Shown here one piece after another: positions 1-7,349 of a DNA stretch of 17,024 bases. A program made the position numbers and the translations under genes. The notes below the pieces were generated by a model that saw nothing but the letters and a program-made list of their open reading frames with translations, searched no databases and had not been told where the DNA came from. Numbering within the stretch: position 1 is the first letter of the stretch; each line of letters begins with the position of its first letter. The DNA comes from Clostridiales bacterium (GTDB lineage Bacteria; Bacillota; Clostridia; Lutisporales; Lutisporaceae). The stretch is taken from NCBI GenBank assembly GCA_012522255.1, contig JAAYKT010000282.1:1-17024 (forward strand), read 5' to 3'.

Positions 1-654
1 AAAATAAAATTATTTAATATTGAAATTGAGGATATCCAAAACCAAATAGATTTACTTCATAGCAAGCATAAAGAACTGATCATCAGGGCGCCCTCTGAAG
101 GCTTAATCACCGAAAAAGATGTTGAAGCCGGTAGTATCATCCAACCGGGAAAGAGGATTTTTCAAATCGGCAATATGACAGAAATGTATTTAGAATGTGA
201 TATTTTAATCGATGATATAAAAGACATAAAAATTGGTTCCGAAGTGGTAATAGAAAACAAAGACTTAGAATTATTTGATATAAAGGGAACGATCAGAAAA
301 ATCTATCCAAAAGCATTCAGTAAAGTATCAGAATTAGGTATAGAGCAAAAAAGAATAAAAACCGAAATAGACTTTGACGGACCTGTATCAAACCTGAGGC
401 CCGGCTACGATATGAGTATAAAGATAATTACTTCGGTATCAAATAATACCTTACTAATTGATGAAAAAACCATATTTGAATACCAAGGCAGTAATTATGT
501 CTTTTTAAACGATAATGGTATGGCAAAAATGGTGCCGGTTGAAACGGGAATCGAAAATGACGAAAAAGCAGAGATTAAAAAGGGACTAAAAGAAGGAGAT
601 GTGATAATATTATCTCCCGGTGAAAACATTAAAGATGGAACAAAAATAAGATAA
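1..654 (+). CDS. HlyD/RND-type periplasmic adaptor (membrane fusion protein), 5' truncated
   Basis: This is the C-terminal part (217 residues) of a membrane-fusion adaptor, the extracytoplasmic subunit that works with an ABC or RND exporter. The reading frame is open from base 1, so the true start lies left of the window; the ATG at 175 is internal. Residues 1-25 look like the end of a helical hairpin. Next comes a lipoyl/barrel-sandwich half with the hallmark run IRAPSEGLITEKDVEAGSII, ending in PGKRIFQIG, followed by the beta-barrel (about 60-140) and a membrane-proximal domain ending in GLKEGDVIILSPGENIKDGTKIR. The stop is followed by a hairpin and a convergent gene, so this is the last gene of its unit. 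The exporter partner, if linked, must lie upstream. The family call is secure; the substrate is unknown. Confidence 0.9.
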   Translation, partial: KIKLFNIEIEDIQNQIDLLHSKHKELIIRAPSEGLITEKDVEAGSIIQPGKRIFQIGNMTEMYLECDILIDDIKDIKIGSEVVIENKDLELFDIKGTIRKIYPKAFSKVSELGIEQKRIKTEIDFDGPVSNLRPGYDMSIKIITSVSNNTLLIDEKTIFEYQGSNYVFLNDNGMAKMVPVETGIENDEKAEIKKGLKEGDVIILSPGENIKDGTKIR

Positions 655-690
655 CCGACCGATAGCAGCGAACATCCCGGTCGGCTTTAA
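655..690 (+). terminator. hairpin between convergent genes, probable weak bidirectional terminator
   Basis: The arms CCGACCG (655-661) and CGGTCGG (678-684) pair perfectly around a 16-nt loop, directly after the adaptor stop codon. The following CTTTAAT is a poor U-tract on the plus strand. On the minus strand the stem is followed by TTATCTTATTTTT. It sits between two convergent genes and probably ends both, but the weak tail lowers confidence. Confidence 0.5.
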
Positions 691-694
691 TCCA

Positions 695-1582
695 TCAGTA
701 TATCTCCTTTTGGCCAAATACATCATGCCCCGGGGATATATTGCCTTCCGAAGTCATAGTCCATGACTCTAATCCTGCTTTATAGTTAAAGCCATTATCA
801 TCACGTGCCGTCACATAAAAATATACATTATCCCCAACTTTAAAGGGAATTTTATAACCTTCTAATTTTAGATAGTGCTGATACCTTCCCTTGCGATCCT
901 CTTGCATTGAGAATTTGTCTATTACCTTGCCGTTCAACTCGATATTTAAAGTTACATCCTTTAAAGTTAAAGCCTTGCCGTAGTATGGAAAATCATAGAA
1001 TAGCCCATATTCGTAATTCGTAATAAAAAGGGATTCCTCACCTTTCAGATACCTATATGAGCCACCCATTGGACTTGCCTGTATGTCAGCAGCATATTTT
1101 TCCACAGAGGATGATATACTTTCCAGCCTTTCTGTCTTTTTGGTGTCTCCAGACACGACAACCAAATCTATTTCTAACGAGTCAAAGACCGAAACATCAA
1201 TATTTGCTGTGTAGTTTATTTCATCCGTTGTTTCCGCGGGAATCAATATGGGCTCATTGTTCCCTTCTTTTAACATAAAAAATATATCTTCACCTTTATT
1301 ATAAATCCTTGGTTTAAGTTTTAAAGAAAATGTGACCCTTTTATCTTTCATTTCAACAAAATCATATTGAAAATCACTGACCAGGCTGTTTTCTTTTTTC
1401 AATGCCTGCTCTATCTGGTATATGCTTCCTGATATGCCGCCGCTGACTGTACTGTTCATAGAATAGACACTGTTTTTTAACCTTGAGAATTCGTTTTTCA
1501 TAGAAATCATATCAAGACCTGTTTTAATGTTTATTCCCAAGGATATAACCAAAAGAGCTATTATCCATTTCTGTGTTTTTAT
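695..1582 (-). CDS. uncharacterised membrane-anchored extracytoplasmic protein (ATA start proposed)
   Basis: I do not recognise this family. The frame gives 295 residues if translation starts at the ATA codon at 1582-1580. That start lies 8 nt after a perfect TTAAAGGAGG (1591-1600) and yields a basic N-terminus plus hydrophobic helix, MKTQKWIIALLVISLGINI. The first conventional start, TTG at 1552, has no ribosome binding site of its own and would remove half of the helix. Residues about 30-65 are polar and possibly coiled. The rest is beta-rich, with repeated patterns such as VTFSLKLKPRIYNKGEDIFF and KVGDNVYFYVTARDDNG, suggesting one or two Ig-like or beta-sandwich domains outside the membrane. 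There is no lipobox cysteine and no catalytic motif that I can see. It lies downstream of cadA on the same strand, 129 nt away, and has its own candidate promoter. Confidence 0.72.
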   Translation of the reverse strand: MKTQKWIIALLVISLGINIKTGLDMISMKNEFSRLKNSVYSMNSTVSGGISGSIYQIEQALKKENSLVSDFQYDFVEMKDKRVTFSLKLKPRIYNKGEDIFFMLKEGNNEPILIPAETTDEINYTANIDVSVFDSLEIDLVVVSGDTKKTERLESISSSVEKYAADIQASPMGGSYRYLKGEESLFITNYEYGLFYDFPYYGKALTLKDVTLNIELNGKVIDKFSMQEDRKGRYQHYLKLEGYKIPFKVGDNVYFYVTARDDNGFNYKAGLESWTMTSEGNISPGHDVFGQKEIY

Positions 1583-1674
1583 AACGTCCGCCTCCTTTAA
1601 TTGCTAAACACACATCTGTCGGCAATCGGTAACCCCTATCCACTACCCGAGTATTCCCGATTAACCTATGAATA

Positions 1675-1703
1675 ATTATAGCCTATGGTCTATTAGTTGT
1701 ACA
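1675..1703 (-). promoter_or_regulatory. sigma-A-like promoter for the 695-1582 gene
   Basis: On the minus strand, TGTACA (1703-1698), a 17-nt spacer and TATAAT (1680-1675) form a good match: 4/6 at -35 and a perfect -10. It would give a leader of about 85 nt before the ATA start. No terminator is visible between cadA and this point, so read-through from cadA is also possible. Confidence 0.5.
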
Positions 1704-1711
1704 CTGATTCT

Positions 1712-3823
1712 CTATTTCATTTTTATTACTCGGGTGGCATTTAAAACTGCGATCAGAGCAACGCCCACATCAGCAAATACGGCTTCCCACATAGTAGCAA
1801 AGCCGAAAACCCCCAAGATAAGAACAAGTCCTTTTACCCCTAATGCAAAGGCTATGTTTTGCCATACGACTTTTCTGGTAAATTTGGCAACATCTATAGC
1901 TTCTATCAGTTTTGAAGGCTCATCCGTCATAAGAACTATATCAGAAGCCTCAATCGCTGCATCAGAACCAAGCCCACCCATGGCTATGCCTATATCCGCC
2001 ATTGCAAGAACAGGTGCATCATTTATACCGTCGCCTATAAAAACTATGTTCCCTTTCCCTTTTTTCTCATCCTTTATTTTTTCAAGGATTCTGACCTTAT
2101 CTTGAGGCAGCAGCTCGTAGTATACCTTATTGAGACCTAACTCTTCTGATATAGTCTCTGCCACAACCTTATTATCGCCTGTCAACATTATTGTTTTGTT
2201 TATGTTTTTCGTTTTAAGCCCCTTTATTAAGTCATAAGAATCAGGCTTTATACTGTCGGATATCATGATATATCCGGCATATATATCATTTATTGCGATA
2301 TAAACTATTGTTCCTATGGAATCCACCTTTTTATATTCGATACCCTCATTATCCATAAGTTTACTGTTTCCTGCCAAAACATCACCAATTTCTGTATTTA
2401 CTTTAATCCCCTGCCCAGTTAACTCTTCATGGGCGGAAACCAAGGACAAGTCCGCGCTTTTCCCATATGCCTCCTTGATAGATAAGGCAATGGGATGATC
2501 CGAGTAACTCTCTGCTAAGGCTGCGAATTGCAACAATTCCTCTTCTTTATAGTTGTTTTCGGCATGTACTTCTTTAACCTTAAAAACACCCTCGGTCAAT
2601 GTTCCTGTCTTATCAAAAACCACTGCTTCTATGTTATTTAGAGCCTCCAAGTAGTTACCGCCTTTAACTAAAATGCCTTTTTTAGAAGCACCGCCTATAC
2701 CGCCGAAAAAGCTGAGGGGTATGGATACAACCAAGGCACAGGGGCAGGATATTACCAAAAATACCAAAGCTCTATAAAACCATTTGCTGAAAGTTTCAAC
2801 TCCGTATATCCCCGTTGGTATTATAATGATTGCCAAAGCAGCGAAAACAACTATGGGAGTGTATATCTTCGCAAATTTTGTTATAAAATTCTCTGTAGGT
2901 GCTTTTTTCAACGCTGCATTTTCTACTAAGTCCAATATCTTTGTTACTGTGGATTCGGAATATTCCTTATCAACCCTGATGGATATCATTCTGCTTTTAT
3001 TGATGGTGCCGCTCAAAACAGTGTCCCCTTCCTTGACATCCTTTGGGACGGATTCTCCTGTCAAGGCAGACGTATCAATAGTTGTATTTCCTTTTAGAAC
3101 GGTACCATCTAAGGGGACTTTTTCACCGGGCTTTACTATAATAATATCTCCCACTGATACGGATTCCGGAGACACTTGCTGAATCTGACTTTCTACCATA
3201 ATATTGGCATAGTCCGGCCGTATATTCATTAATGTTTCTATAGATTTTCTCGAACGATCAAGAGCAATATCCTGAAAAAGTTCTCCGATGTTAAAAAATA
3301 TCATAACAGCCGCTGCTTCCGGGTATTCGCCAATAGCAAAAGCACCGATAGTTGCGATAGTCATGAGGAAATTTTCATCAAAAACCCTACCACTAAAAAG
3401 GTTTTTTACAGCTCTATAAACAACTTCCTTACCGGCAAGGACATAAGCACCACTATAAAAAATTATTCTCCATATGTTTGGAAGCATCACTATATAAGGT
3501 ATAGCAAAAAGCAATAGCGAAACTATTAAAGTAATCACTTGTATTTTAATTTCATTCTTTTCACTGGATTCTATATTTTGATAATCATTCATTTCAATAA
3601 TTCTTACACCTGACTCTATATTATCCATTATTTTTGATGTCTGATTTATTATATTATTCTCATCCATAGAATTTGGATATTCCAATACAAGTCTTTTGCC
3701 GATAAAATCTATATTAGCTTTTTTCACACCGATTATTTTGTTTATACCGCTTTCCATTTCCGCGGCACAGTTGGCACAGTGCAAACCTTTAATAGCAAAT
3801 TCTTTTCTTATAATATTTTTCAT
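1712..3823 (-). CDS. cadA: heavy-metal-translocating P-type ATPase (Cd2+/Zn2+/Pb2+ exporter, CadA/ZntA type)
   Basis: This 703-residue P1B-type ATPase pumps divalent soft metals out across the cytoplasmic membrane using ATP. An N-terminal HMA domain carries the metal-binding motif C16-A-N-C19. Membrane helices follow, then the actuator domain (TIDTSALTGESVPK), the intramembrane transport motif C360-P-C362 typical of P1B pumps, the phosphorylated D404 in DKTGTLT, the SDHPIA nucleotide-binding motif, and the hinge GDGINDAPVLA. The CPC motif and single HMA resemble the Zn/Cd/Pb group more than CopA, though metal specificity cannot be proven from sequence. The length is normal for CadA. The ribosome binding site is TAGGAGGG just before ATG 3823. 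No metal-sensing CadC or MerR gene lies beside it, and no convincing promoter is visible; a tandem repeat array starts about 27 bases upstream of the gene. Confidence 0.96.
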   Translation of the reverse strand: MKNIIRKEFAIKGLHCANCAAEMESGINKIIGVKKANIDFIGKRLVLEYPNSMDENNIINQTSKIMDNIESGVRIIEMNDYQNIESSEKNEIKIQVITLIVSLLLFAIPYIVMLPNIWRIIFYSGAYVLAGKEVVYRAVKNLFSGRVFDENFLMTIATIGAFAIGEYPEAAAVMIFFNIGELFQDIALDRSRKSIETLMNIRPDYANIMVESQIQQVSPESVSVGDIIIVKPGEKVPLDGTVLKGNTTIDTSALTGESVPKDVKEGDTVLSGTINKSRMISIRVDKEYSESTVTKILDLVENAALKKAPTENFITKFAKIYTPIVVFAALAIIIIPTGIYGVETFSKWFYRALVFLVISCPCALVVSIPLSFFGGIGGASKKGILVKGGNYLEALNNIEAVVFDKTGTLTEGVFKVKEVHAENNYKEEELLQFAALAESYSDHPIALSIKEAYGKSADLSLVSAHEELTGQGIKVNTEIGDVLAGNSKLMDNEGIEYKKVDSIGTIVYIAINDIYAGYIMISDSIKPDSYDLIKGLKTKNINKTIMLTGDNKVVAETISEELGLNKVYYELLPQDKVRILEKIKDEKKGKGNIVFIGDGINDAPVLAMADIGIAMGGLGSDAAIEASDIVLMTDEPSKLIEAIDVAKFTRKVVWQNIAFALGVKGLVLILGVFGFATMWEAVFADVGVALIAVLNATRVIKMK

Positions 3824-3849
3824 TATGTCCCTCCTATAATACTCATGGC

Positions 3850-3912
3850 CCTAGCCCCTGGGTTCTGAGCTCTGAGTTCTGAGTTCTGAGATCTGAGTTC
3901 TGAGCTCTGAGT
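3850..3912 (+). repeat. heptanucleotide tandem array, unit TCTGAGN
   Basis: TCTGAG begins at 3864, 3871, 3878, 3885, 3892, 3899 and 3906, an exact 7-nt period over seven copies with only the last base of each unit varying. A degenerate unit, CCTGGGT, precedes them. The array lies directly upstream of cadA, as transcribed on the minus strand. Confidence 0.9.
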
Positions 3913-3941
3913 AAGATTCTTCACTGCGTTCAGAATGACAG
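3913..3941 (+). repeat. dispersed 28-bp element, copy 1
   Basis: The copy begins AAGATTCTTCACTGCG and ends TTCAGAATGACAG. It is almost identical to the copy at 4010-4038 and similar to three other copies in this window. The ends ATTCT and AGAAT are inverted, giving a short hairpin. It is wedged between two heptad arrays. Confidence 0.75.
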
Positions 3942-3952
3942 TTTTGGCACTG

Positions 3953-4009
3953 CCCCAGAGCCCGACTCCAGCACCAGAAGCAAGAATCCAGAGGCAAGAG
4001 GCAAAAGGT
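3953..4009 (-). repeat. degenerate heptad array, inverted relative to the neighbouring array
   Basis: Units such as CCCAGAG, TCCAGAG and GCAAGAG recur with a 7-nt spacing (for example 3987, 3994, 4001) with some slippage. CCCAGA is the reverse complement of TCTGGG, so this is a decayed array of the same heptad family in the opposite orientation. The open frame at 3935-4180 runs across it and is not a gene. Confidence 0.6.
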
Positions 4010-4038
4010 AAGATTCTTCACTGCGTTAAGAATGACAG
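4010..4038 (+). repeat. dispersed 28-bp element, copy 2
   Basis: This is a direct repeat of the 3913-3941 element, with one clear difference in the core (GTTAAG instead of GTTCAG). The two copies bracket the inverted heptad array, which suggests that element and array duplicate together. Confidence 0.75.
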
Positions 4039-4066
4039 TTTCGATGCAGTGTTAATCACCCGATGT

Positions 4067-4095
4067 TGTCATCCTGAGGCTTGCCAAAGGATCCT
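4067..4095 (-). repeat. dispersed 28-bp element, copy 3 (inverted)
   Basis: On the minus strand this copy begins AGGATCCTTTGGCAAG and ends CTCAGGATGACA. This matches the family pattern of RGATYCTT, a variable core, then YCAGRATGACA. It is inverted relative to copies 1 and 2. Confidence 0.65.
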
Positions 4096-4110
4096 GACCC
4101 GTGAGAATGA

Positions 4111-4195
4111 CCCTAAACCCAGAGACCAGTGTCAAGAGCCCAGAGCCTATTTCTCCTATCCCCTGAGTTCTGAGATCTGAGTTCTGAAATCTGTA
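4111..4195. repeat. two further heptad arrays ending at the orr stop codon
   Basis: CCCAG-type units lie at 4118, 4125, 4132 and 4139. After a short TC-rich break, YCTGAG/TCTGAA-type units lie at 4162, 4169, 4176, 4183 and 4190, both at an exact 7-nt period and in opposite orientations. The last unit reaches base 4195, immediately next to the stop codon (4196-4198) of the racemase gene. No terminator hairpin for that gene is visible here. Confidence 0.75.
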
Positions 4196-5266
4196 TCATT
4201 CCACATATTTTTTATAAACATAAGGTGAAGTGGTAAGCGTAAGCACTGCCGAATAAGCACAGCGAAAGGACACTATACTTCCGGGTGCTATCTTTTCCGT
4301 GCAGTCCGTAATATCCAAAAGCAAATGGTCGCTGCTGGCCCCCAAAATTTCCGCACCTTTAATTAGCGGAGTCAATGCCTCTATCCGAACGTCCTGGCGC
4401 CCTATCGAAAGAATAGCTCTTTTTCGCATCCCCTTATCCAAAAAAACTGGTTTACACCCAAAAGCATCGTATCCGACTTCCCCAATTGGAACGGAAGGTT
4501 TCGTCATAAGTTCTACGACTTCGGCATTTAGTATAAATGCATCTTGATACAAACCGTCAATAAATATTCCATCGGTACTATCCTCACCCAAAATAACTGC
4601 CTCCCCGATTCGTAAATTATTGATCTCCTTTGGCAATCTGCCTTTTAGAAGAAGTTTCGTAGTGCAAGTGGAACCGCCCGATATGTATTTCAGTTCTATA
4701 TCAAAATATTCTTCTATATCTTTTTTAATTTTAACCAAAGCCTCAGAGTTTTCCACTGTAGGCATAACACCGCCGTAGCATCCTACATTGGTACCTACAC
4801 CTATAAGTCTTATCCCTTCCATTTTTAATATGCCTTCGACTGTATCCAAAACATTTTCAGGCATAACACCTTCTCGCAGATCACCCACATCCACCATAAG
4901 AATAATCTCATGTATCTTTCCCTTAGCCACAGCAATGTCAGAGTAGACCTTGATTATTTCCAACTGAGATTGAAGGCTTATATCGGCATACTGAATTACA
5001 TCCTTTGCTTCACTTATTTTTGGTATCCTTATTAACATATATCTGATATCCGGTATCTGATTTTTTACTTTAATTATGTTTTGTATTCTTGAATCCGCCA
5101 AAAAGTTTATCCCTGAATTCACTATGGTTTTTACAATTGGCATCCGGGCGCAAAACCCCTTGGTTACAATGCAAACATCTATTTGATTATTGTCGCACAG
5201 GTTTTTAATAAACTTGGCATTATGTGCAATCTTATTTAAATGAACCTCTAACTCCGGCGTATCCAT
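4196..5266 (-). CDS. orr: PLP-dependent alanine/ornithine racemase-family enzyme
   Basis: This 356-residue protein has the alanine-racemase-type PLP barrel fold and is closest in feel to the clostridial ornithine racemase (Orr) group, which interconverts L- and D-ornithine at the start of oxidative or reductive ornithine fermentation. The probable PLP Schiff-base lysine is K36 in VCIVTKGFCA. Other family runs are LMVDVGDLREGV, GVGTNVGCYGG, YISGGSTCTTKLL and NLRIGEAVILGED, the last near the phosphate-binding end. The length fits the roughly 350-residue group. Translation starts at ATG 5266 after a GGGGG ribosome binding site. No ornithine aminomutase or ornithine cyclodeaminase genes are nearby, so the substrate is inferred from family resemblance only; alanine or another amino acid is possible. 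The enzyme is cytoplasmic. Confidence 0.8.
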   Translation of the reverse strand: MDTPELEVHLNKIAHNAKFIKNLCDNNQIDVCIVTKGFCARMPIVKTIVNSGINFLADSRIQNIIKVKNQIPDIRYMLIRIPKISEAKDVIQYADISLQSQLEIIKVYSDIAVAKGKIHEIILMVDVGDLREGVMPENVLDTVEGILKMEGIRLIGVGTNVGCYGGVMPTVENSEALVKIKKDIEEYFDIELKYISGGSTCTTKLLLKGRLPKEINNLRIGEAVILGEDSTDGIFIDGLYQDAFILNAEVVELMTKPSVPIGEVGYDAFGCKPVFLDKGMRKRAILSIGRQDVRIEALTPLIKGAEILGASSDHLLLDITDCTEKIAPGSIVSFRCAYSAVLTLTTSPYVYKKYVE

Positions 5267-5298
5267 TGGTAATCCCCCTTTTATATCTGTTGTCTATT

Positions 5299-5327
5299 AG
5301 TATACCACTATGAGCCCTATGTTCCGA
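5299..5327 (-). promoter_or_regulatory. possible promoter for the racemase gene
   Basis: On the minus strand, TATACT (5304-5299) lies 17 nt after TCGGAA (5327-5322). The -10 is good and the -35 is weak. It would give a leader of about 25 nt before the start codon. Confidence 0.35.
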
Positions 5328-5405
5328 TAGTTTTTCAATTTAGCAAATTTTATCTAATAAAATGAATTTTTCGGGTTAAACTATTTTTAATAAAAACTTT
5401 TTATA

Positions 5406-5435
5406 TTGATACTATTTGTCAAGTTATGCTATAAT
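5406..5435 (+). promoter_or_regulatory. strong extended -10 promoter for the FMN-binding lipoprotein
   Basis: TTGATA (5406-5411), an 18-nt spacer and TATAAT (5430-5435), preceded by the extended element TGC (5427-5429), form a near-consensus sigma-A promoter. The leader would be about 70 nt. Confidence 0.7.
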
Positions 5436-5448
5436 TAAAAAACCTTAT

Positions 5449-5472
5449 TCTGGCAGCAAATTTACTGTCAGA
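5449..5472 (+). other. short stem-loop in the 5' leader of the lipoprotein gene
   Basis: TCTGGCAG (5449-5456) pairs with CTGTCAGA (5465-5472) with one G-U pair around an 8-nt loop. No U-tract follows, so it is not a terminator. It may stabilise the mRNA 5' end; the function is unknown. Confidence 0.4.
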
Positions 5473-5510
5473 TAATAAAAAATTAAAAAAAACCTCAAGG
5501 AGGGAAAGAA

Positions 5511-5993
5511 ATGAAAAAGAGAAACCAATTGTTTTTGATGATAATCCTAATATTAGTTTTTGCATTAGGGTGCACACCCAAAAACGGTACACCGGAACCT
5601 GCACCGGGACCGCCGCCGTCTTCAGAACCTTCACCTGGCCAAGGTGAAGAAGGCGGAATGACTTATAAGGATGGCACATATACTGCAAAAGGCGAGACGG
5701 ATGACAAAGGATGGACACCGGAAGTTACAATTATCGTAGAAAACGGCAAAATAAAAGATGCTAAATATAATGAATACTCAGCTGAAACCAAAACCTTTAA
5801 AACAGAAGATGAAGAATATAAAGAAAACTTTATGAACATTAACAAAGTTGATGTAGTTGCCGTATACGAAAAATTCGGCCAGCAACTTGTGGAAAAACAG
5901 GACCCTTCAAAAGTGGATGCAACAGGTGGAGCGACAGGCTCTGGTCAACATTTTATCGAATTATCCAATAAGGCGCTTAAAGATGCACAATAA
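5511..5993 (+). CDS. FMN-binding-domain lipoprotein
   Basis: This 160-residue exported lipoprotein has a single FMN_bind domain. The signal peptide has KKR at residues 2-4, a hydrophobic core, and a lipobox ending at C21 (FALGC). A Pro/Ser/Gly/Glu-rich tether spans about 22-49. The domain runs from about 51 to 158, with GTYTAKGETDDKGWTPEVTI, then ENGKIKDAKY, and the flavin-attachment region D136-ATGGA-T142. In NqrC, RnfG and related proteins the threonine of this motif carries covalent FMN added by ApbE. The acceptor T142 is inferred by that analogy; a glycine occupies the position that is often S/T. The strong GGAGGG ribosome binding site and own promoter suggest good expression. Neighbours are unrelated. 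It may be a surface electron carrier, as described for lipid-anchored FMN proteins in Gram-positive extracellular electron transfer, but no partner genes are present here. Confidence 0.88.
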   Translation: MKKRNQLFLMIILILVFALGCTPKNGTPEPAPGPPPSSEPSPGQGEEGGMTYKDGTYTAKGETDDKGWTPEVTIIVENGKIKDAKYNEYSAETKTFKTEDEEYKENFMNINKVDVVAVYEKFGQQLVEKQDPSKVDATGGATGSGQHFIELSNKALKDAQ

Positions 5994-6057
5994 ATTTGTG
6001 CGCAGTGACTTTATCCATGTTTCATATAAAATAAAGAAATATAGTAATAGAATATAA

Positions 6058-6101
6058 AAAAAGATGGGGCAGCAAATTAAGCACCCCCATCTTCTTTTAT
6101 A
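6058..6101. terminator. bidirectional terminator between the FMN lipoprotein and tyrS
   Basis: AAGATGGGG (6061-6069) pairs with CCCCATCTT (6085-6093). CTTTTAT follows on the plus strand. On the minus strand the stem is followed directly by a run of five Ts. It lies between two convergent genes and can stop both. Confidence 0.85.
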
Positions 6102-6116
6102 TTACTACGTTTTCTG

Positions 6117-7349
6117 TTATTTCATAAGCACTCTATGATATGTCTTTTTGCCATTTTTTAGAATCAACGCACCATCTTCAAAATCATCCTCGCATACTGT
6201 GCGATCTATGTCCTCTACCTTTTCTTCACTCAACAATAATCCGCCCTGATTTATTAATCTTCTACCTTCACCTTTAGACGGCACCAATTCGGTCAGCACC
6301 AATAAATCAATAATATTTACACCTTCACTGAAAAGTTCACGTTTTAATTCCGTCGTTGGTACGTGATCCATATCACCGCCGGTGCCAAACAGTGCCTCTG
6401 CAGCATTTTTAGCTTTTACCGCCTCTTCTTCACCATGGACCAGTTTTGTTATTTCAAAGGCCAATACGGTTTTGGCTTCGTTTATCTTGTTACCGGGCAA
6501 AGAACCAAGTCTTCGTACCTCATCCATAGGTATAAAAGTAAGAAGGGCAAGGCATTTTTCTACATCTGCATCATCAATATTTCTCCAATACTGATAAAAT
6601 TCAAAGGGACTCGTCTTTTCCGGGTCAAGCCACACGGCTCCTGACTGAGTCTTTCCCATTTTTTTGCCTTCACTGGTTGTTAAAAGGGCAAAGGTCATTC
6701 CATAGGCGGATGAACCGTCAACTCTCCTAATCAGATCTACGCCGGAAATAATGTTTGACCATTGATCGTCTCCGCCCATTTGAAGTTTACAATTATATCT
6801 TCTGTACAATTCCAAAAAGTCATAGGACTGCATTAACATATAATTAAATTCTATAAAAGTAAGCCCCTTTTCCAATCTGCTTTTATAACATTCGGCCGTA
6901 AGCATACGATTTACAGAAAAATGCACTCCTATTTCTCTTAAAAAATCAACATAGTTCAAATCAAGAAGCCAATTAGCATTATTATCCATAATGGCTTTTC
7001 CTTCGCTAAAATCAATAAGCTTTTGAAATTGTACTTTAAATCTCTCCGCATTTGCATTGATTTCTTTCTGTGTCAACATTTGTCTCATATCGGTTCTTCC
7101 GCTGGGGTCCCCCACCATGGTAGTTCCACCACCAAGAAGTGCTATAGGCCTGTGTCCGGCATGCTGCATATGTGCCATGACAACCATCTGAACAAAATGG
7201 CCTACATGTAAACTGTCAGCTGTGGGGTCAAAGCCAATATAGAAAGTAACGGATTCTTTTCCTAACAGTTCTCTCAATTCTTCTTCGTGTGTGACTTGTT
7301 CTATAAAACCCCTCTCTAATAAAATATCAAATACATTTCTTTTTTCCAT
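6117..7349 (-). CDS. tyrS: tyrosyl-tRNA synthetase
   Basis: This class I aminoacyl-tRNA synthetase (410 residues, the normal bacterial TyrS length) charges tRNA-Tyr with tyrosine in the cytoplasm. Visible signatures are FYIGFDPTADSLHVGH, with H48-V-G-H51 as the HIGH motif and Y37 in the tyrosine pocket; QMGGDDQWSNI; and K230-MGKT as the KMSKS loop. A C-terminal S4-like RNA-binding domain contains PSKGEGRRLINQGGLLLSEEKV. The frame is open upstream to 7415, but ATG 7349 is chosen because AGGAGG stands just before it and the protein then begins at the conserved MEKRNVFDILLERGF. The extension would lie in the untranslated leader. The T-box leader upstream indicates induction when tRNA-Tyr is uncharged. 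Confidence 0.97.
   Translation of the reverse strand: MEKRNVFDILLERGFIEQVTHEEELRELLGKESVTFYIGFDPTADSLHVGHFVQMVVMAHMQHAGHRPIALLGGGTTMVGDPSGRTDMRQMLTQKEINANAERFKVQFQKLIDFSEGKAIMDNNANWLLDLNYVDFLREIGVHFSVNRMLTAECYKSRLEKGLTFIEFNYMLMQSYDFLELYRRYNCKLQMGGDDQWSNIISGVDLIRRVDGSSAYGMTFALLTTSEGKKMGKTQSGAVWLDPEKTSPFEFYQYWRNIDDADVEKCLALLTFIPMDEVRRLGSLPGNKINEAKTVLAFEITKLVHGEEEAVKAKNAAEALFGTGGDMDHVPTTELKRELFSEGVNIIDLLVLTELVPSKGEGRRLINQGGLLLSEEKVEDIDRTVCEDDFEDGALILKNGKKTYHRVLMK

Noticed and set aside
3935..4180. Open frame of 81 codons on the plus strand
   Set aside because: It is composed of heptad repeats and dispersed-element copies, with no ribosome binding site and no protein-like pattern.
3850..4195. 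CRISPR array
   Set aside because: The units are 7 nt with no unique spacers of 30-40 nt and no cas genes are nearby; the spacing is tandem.
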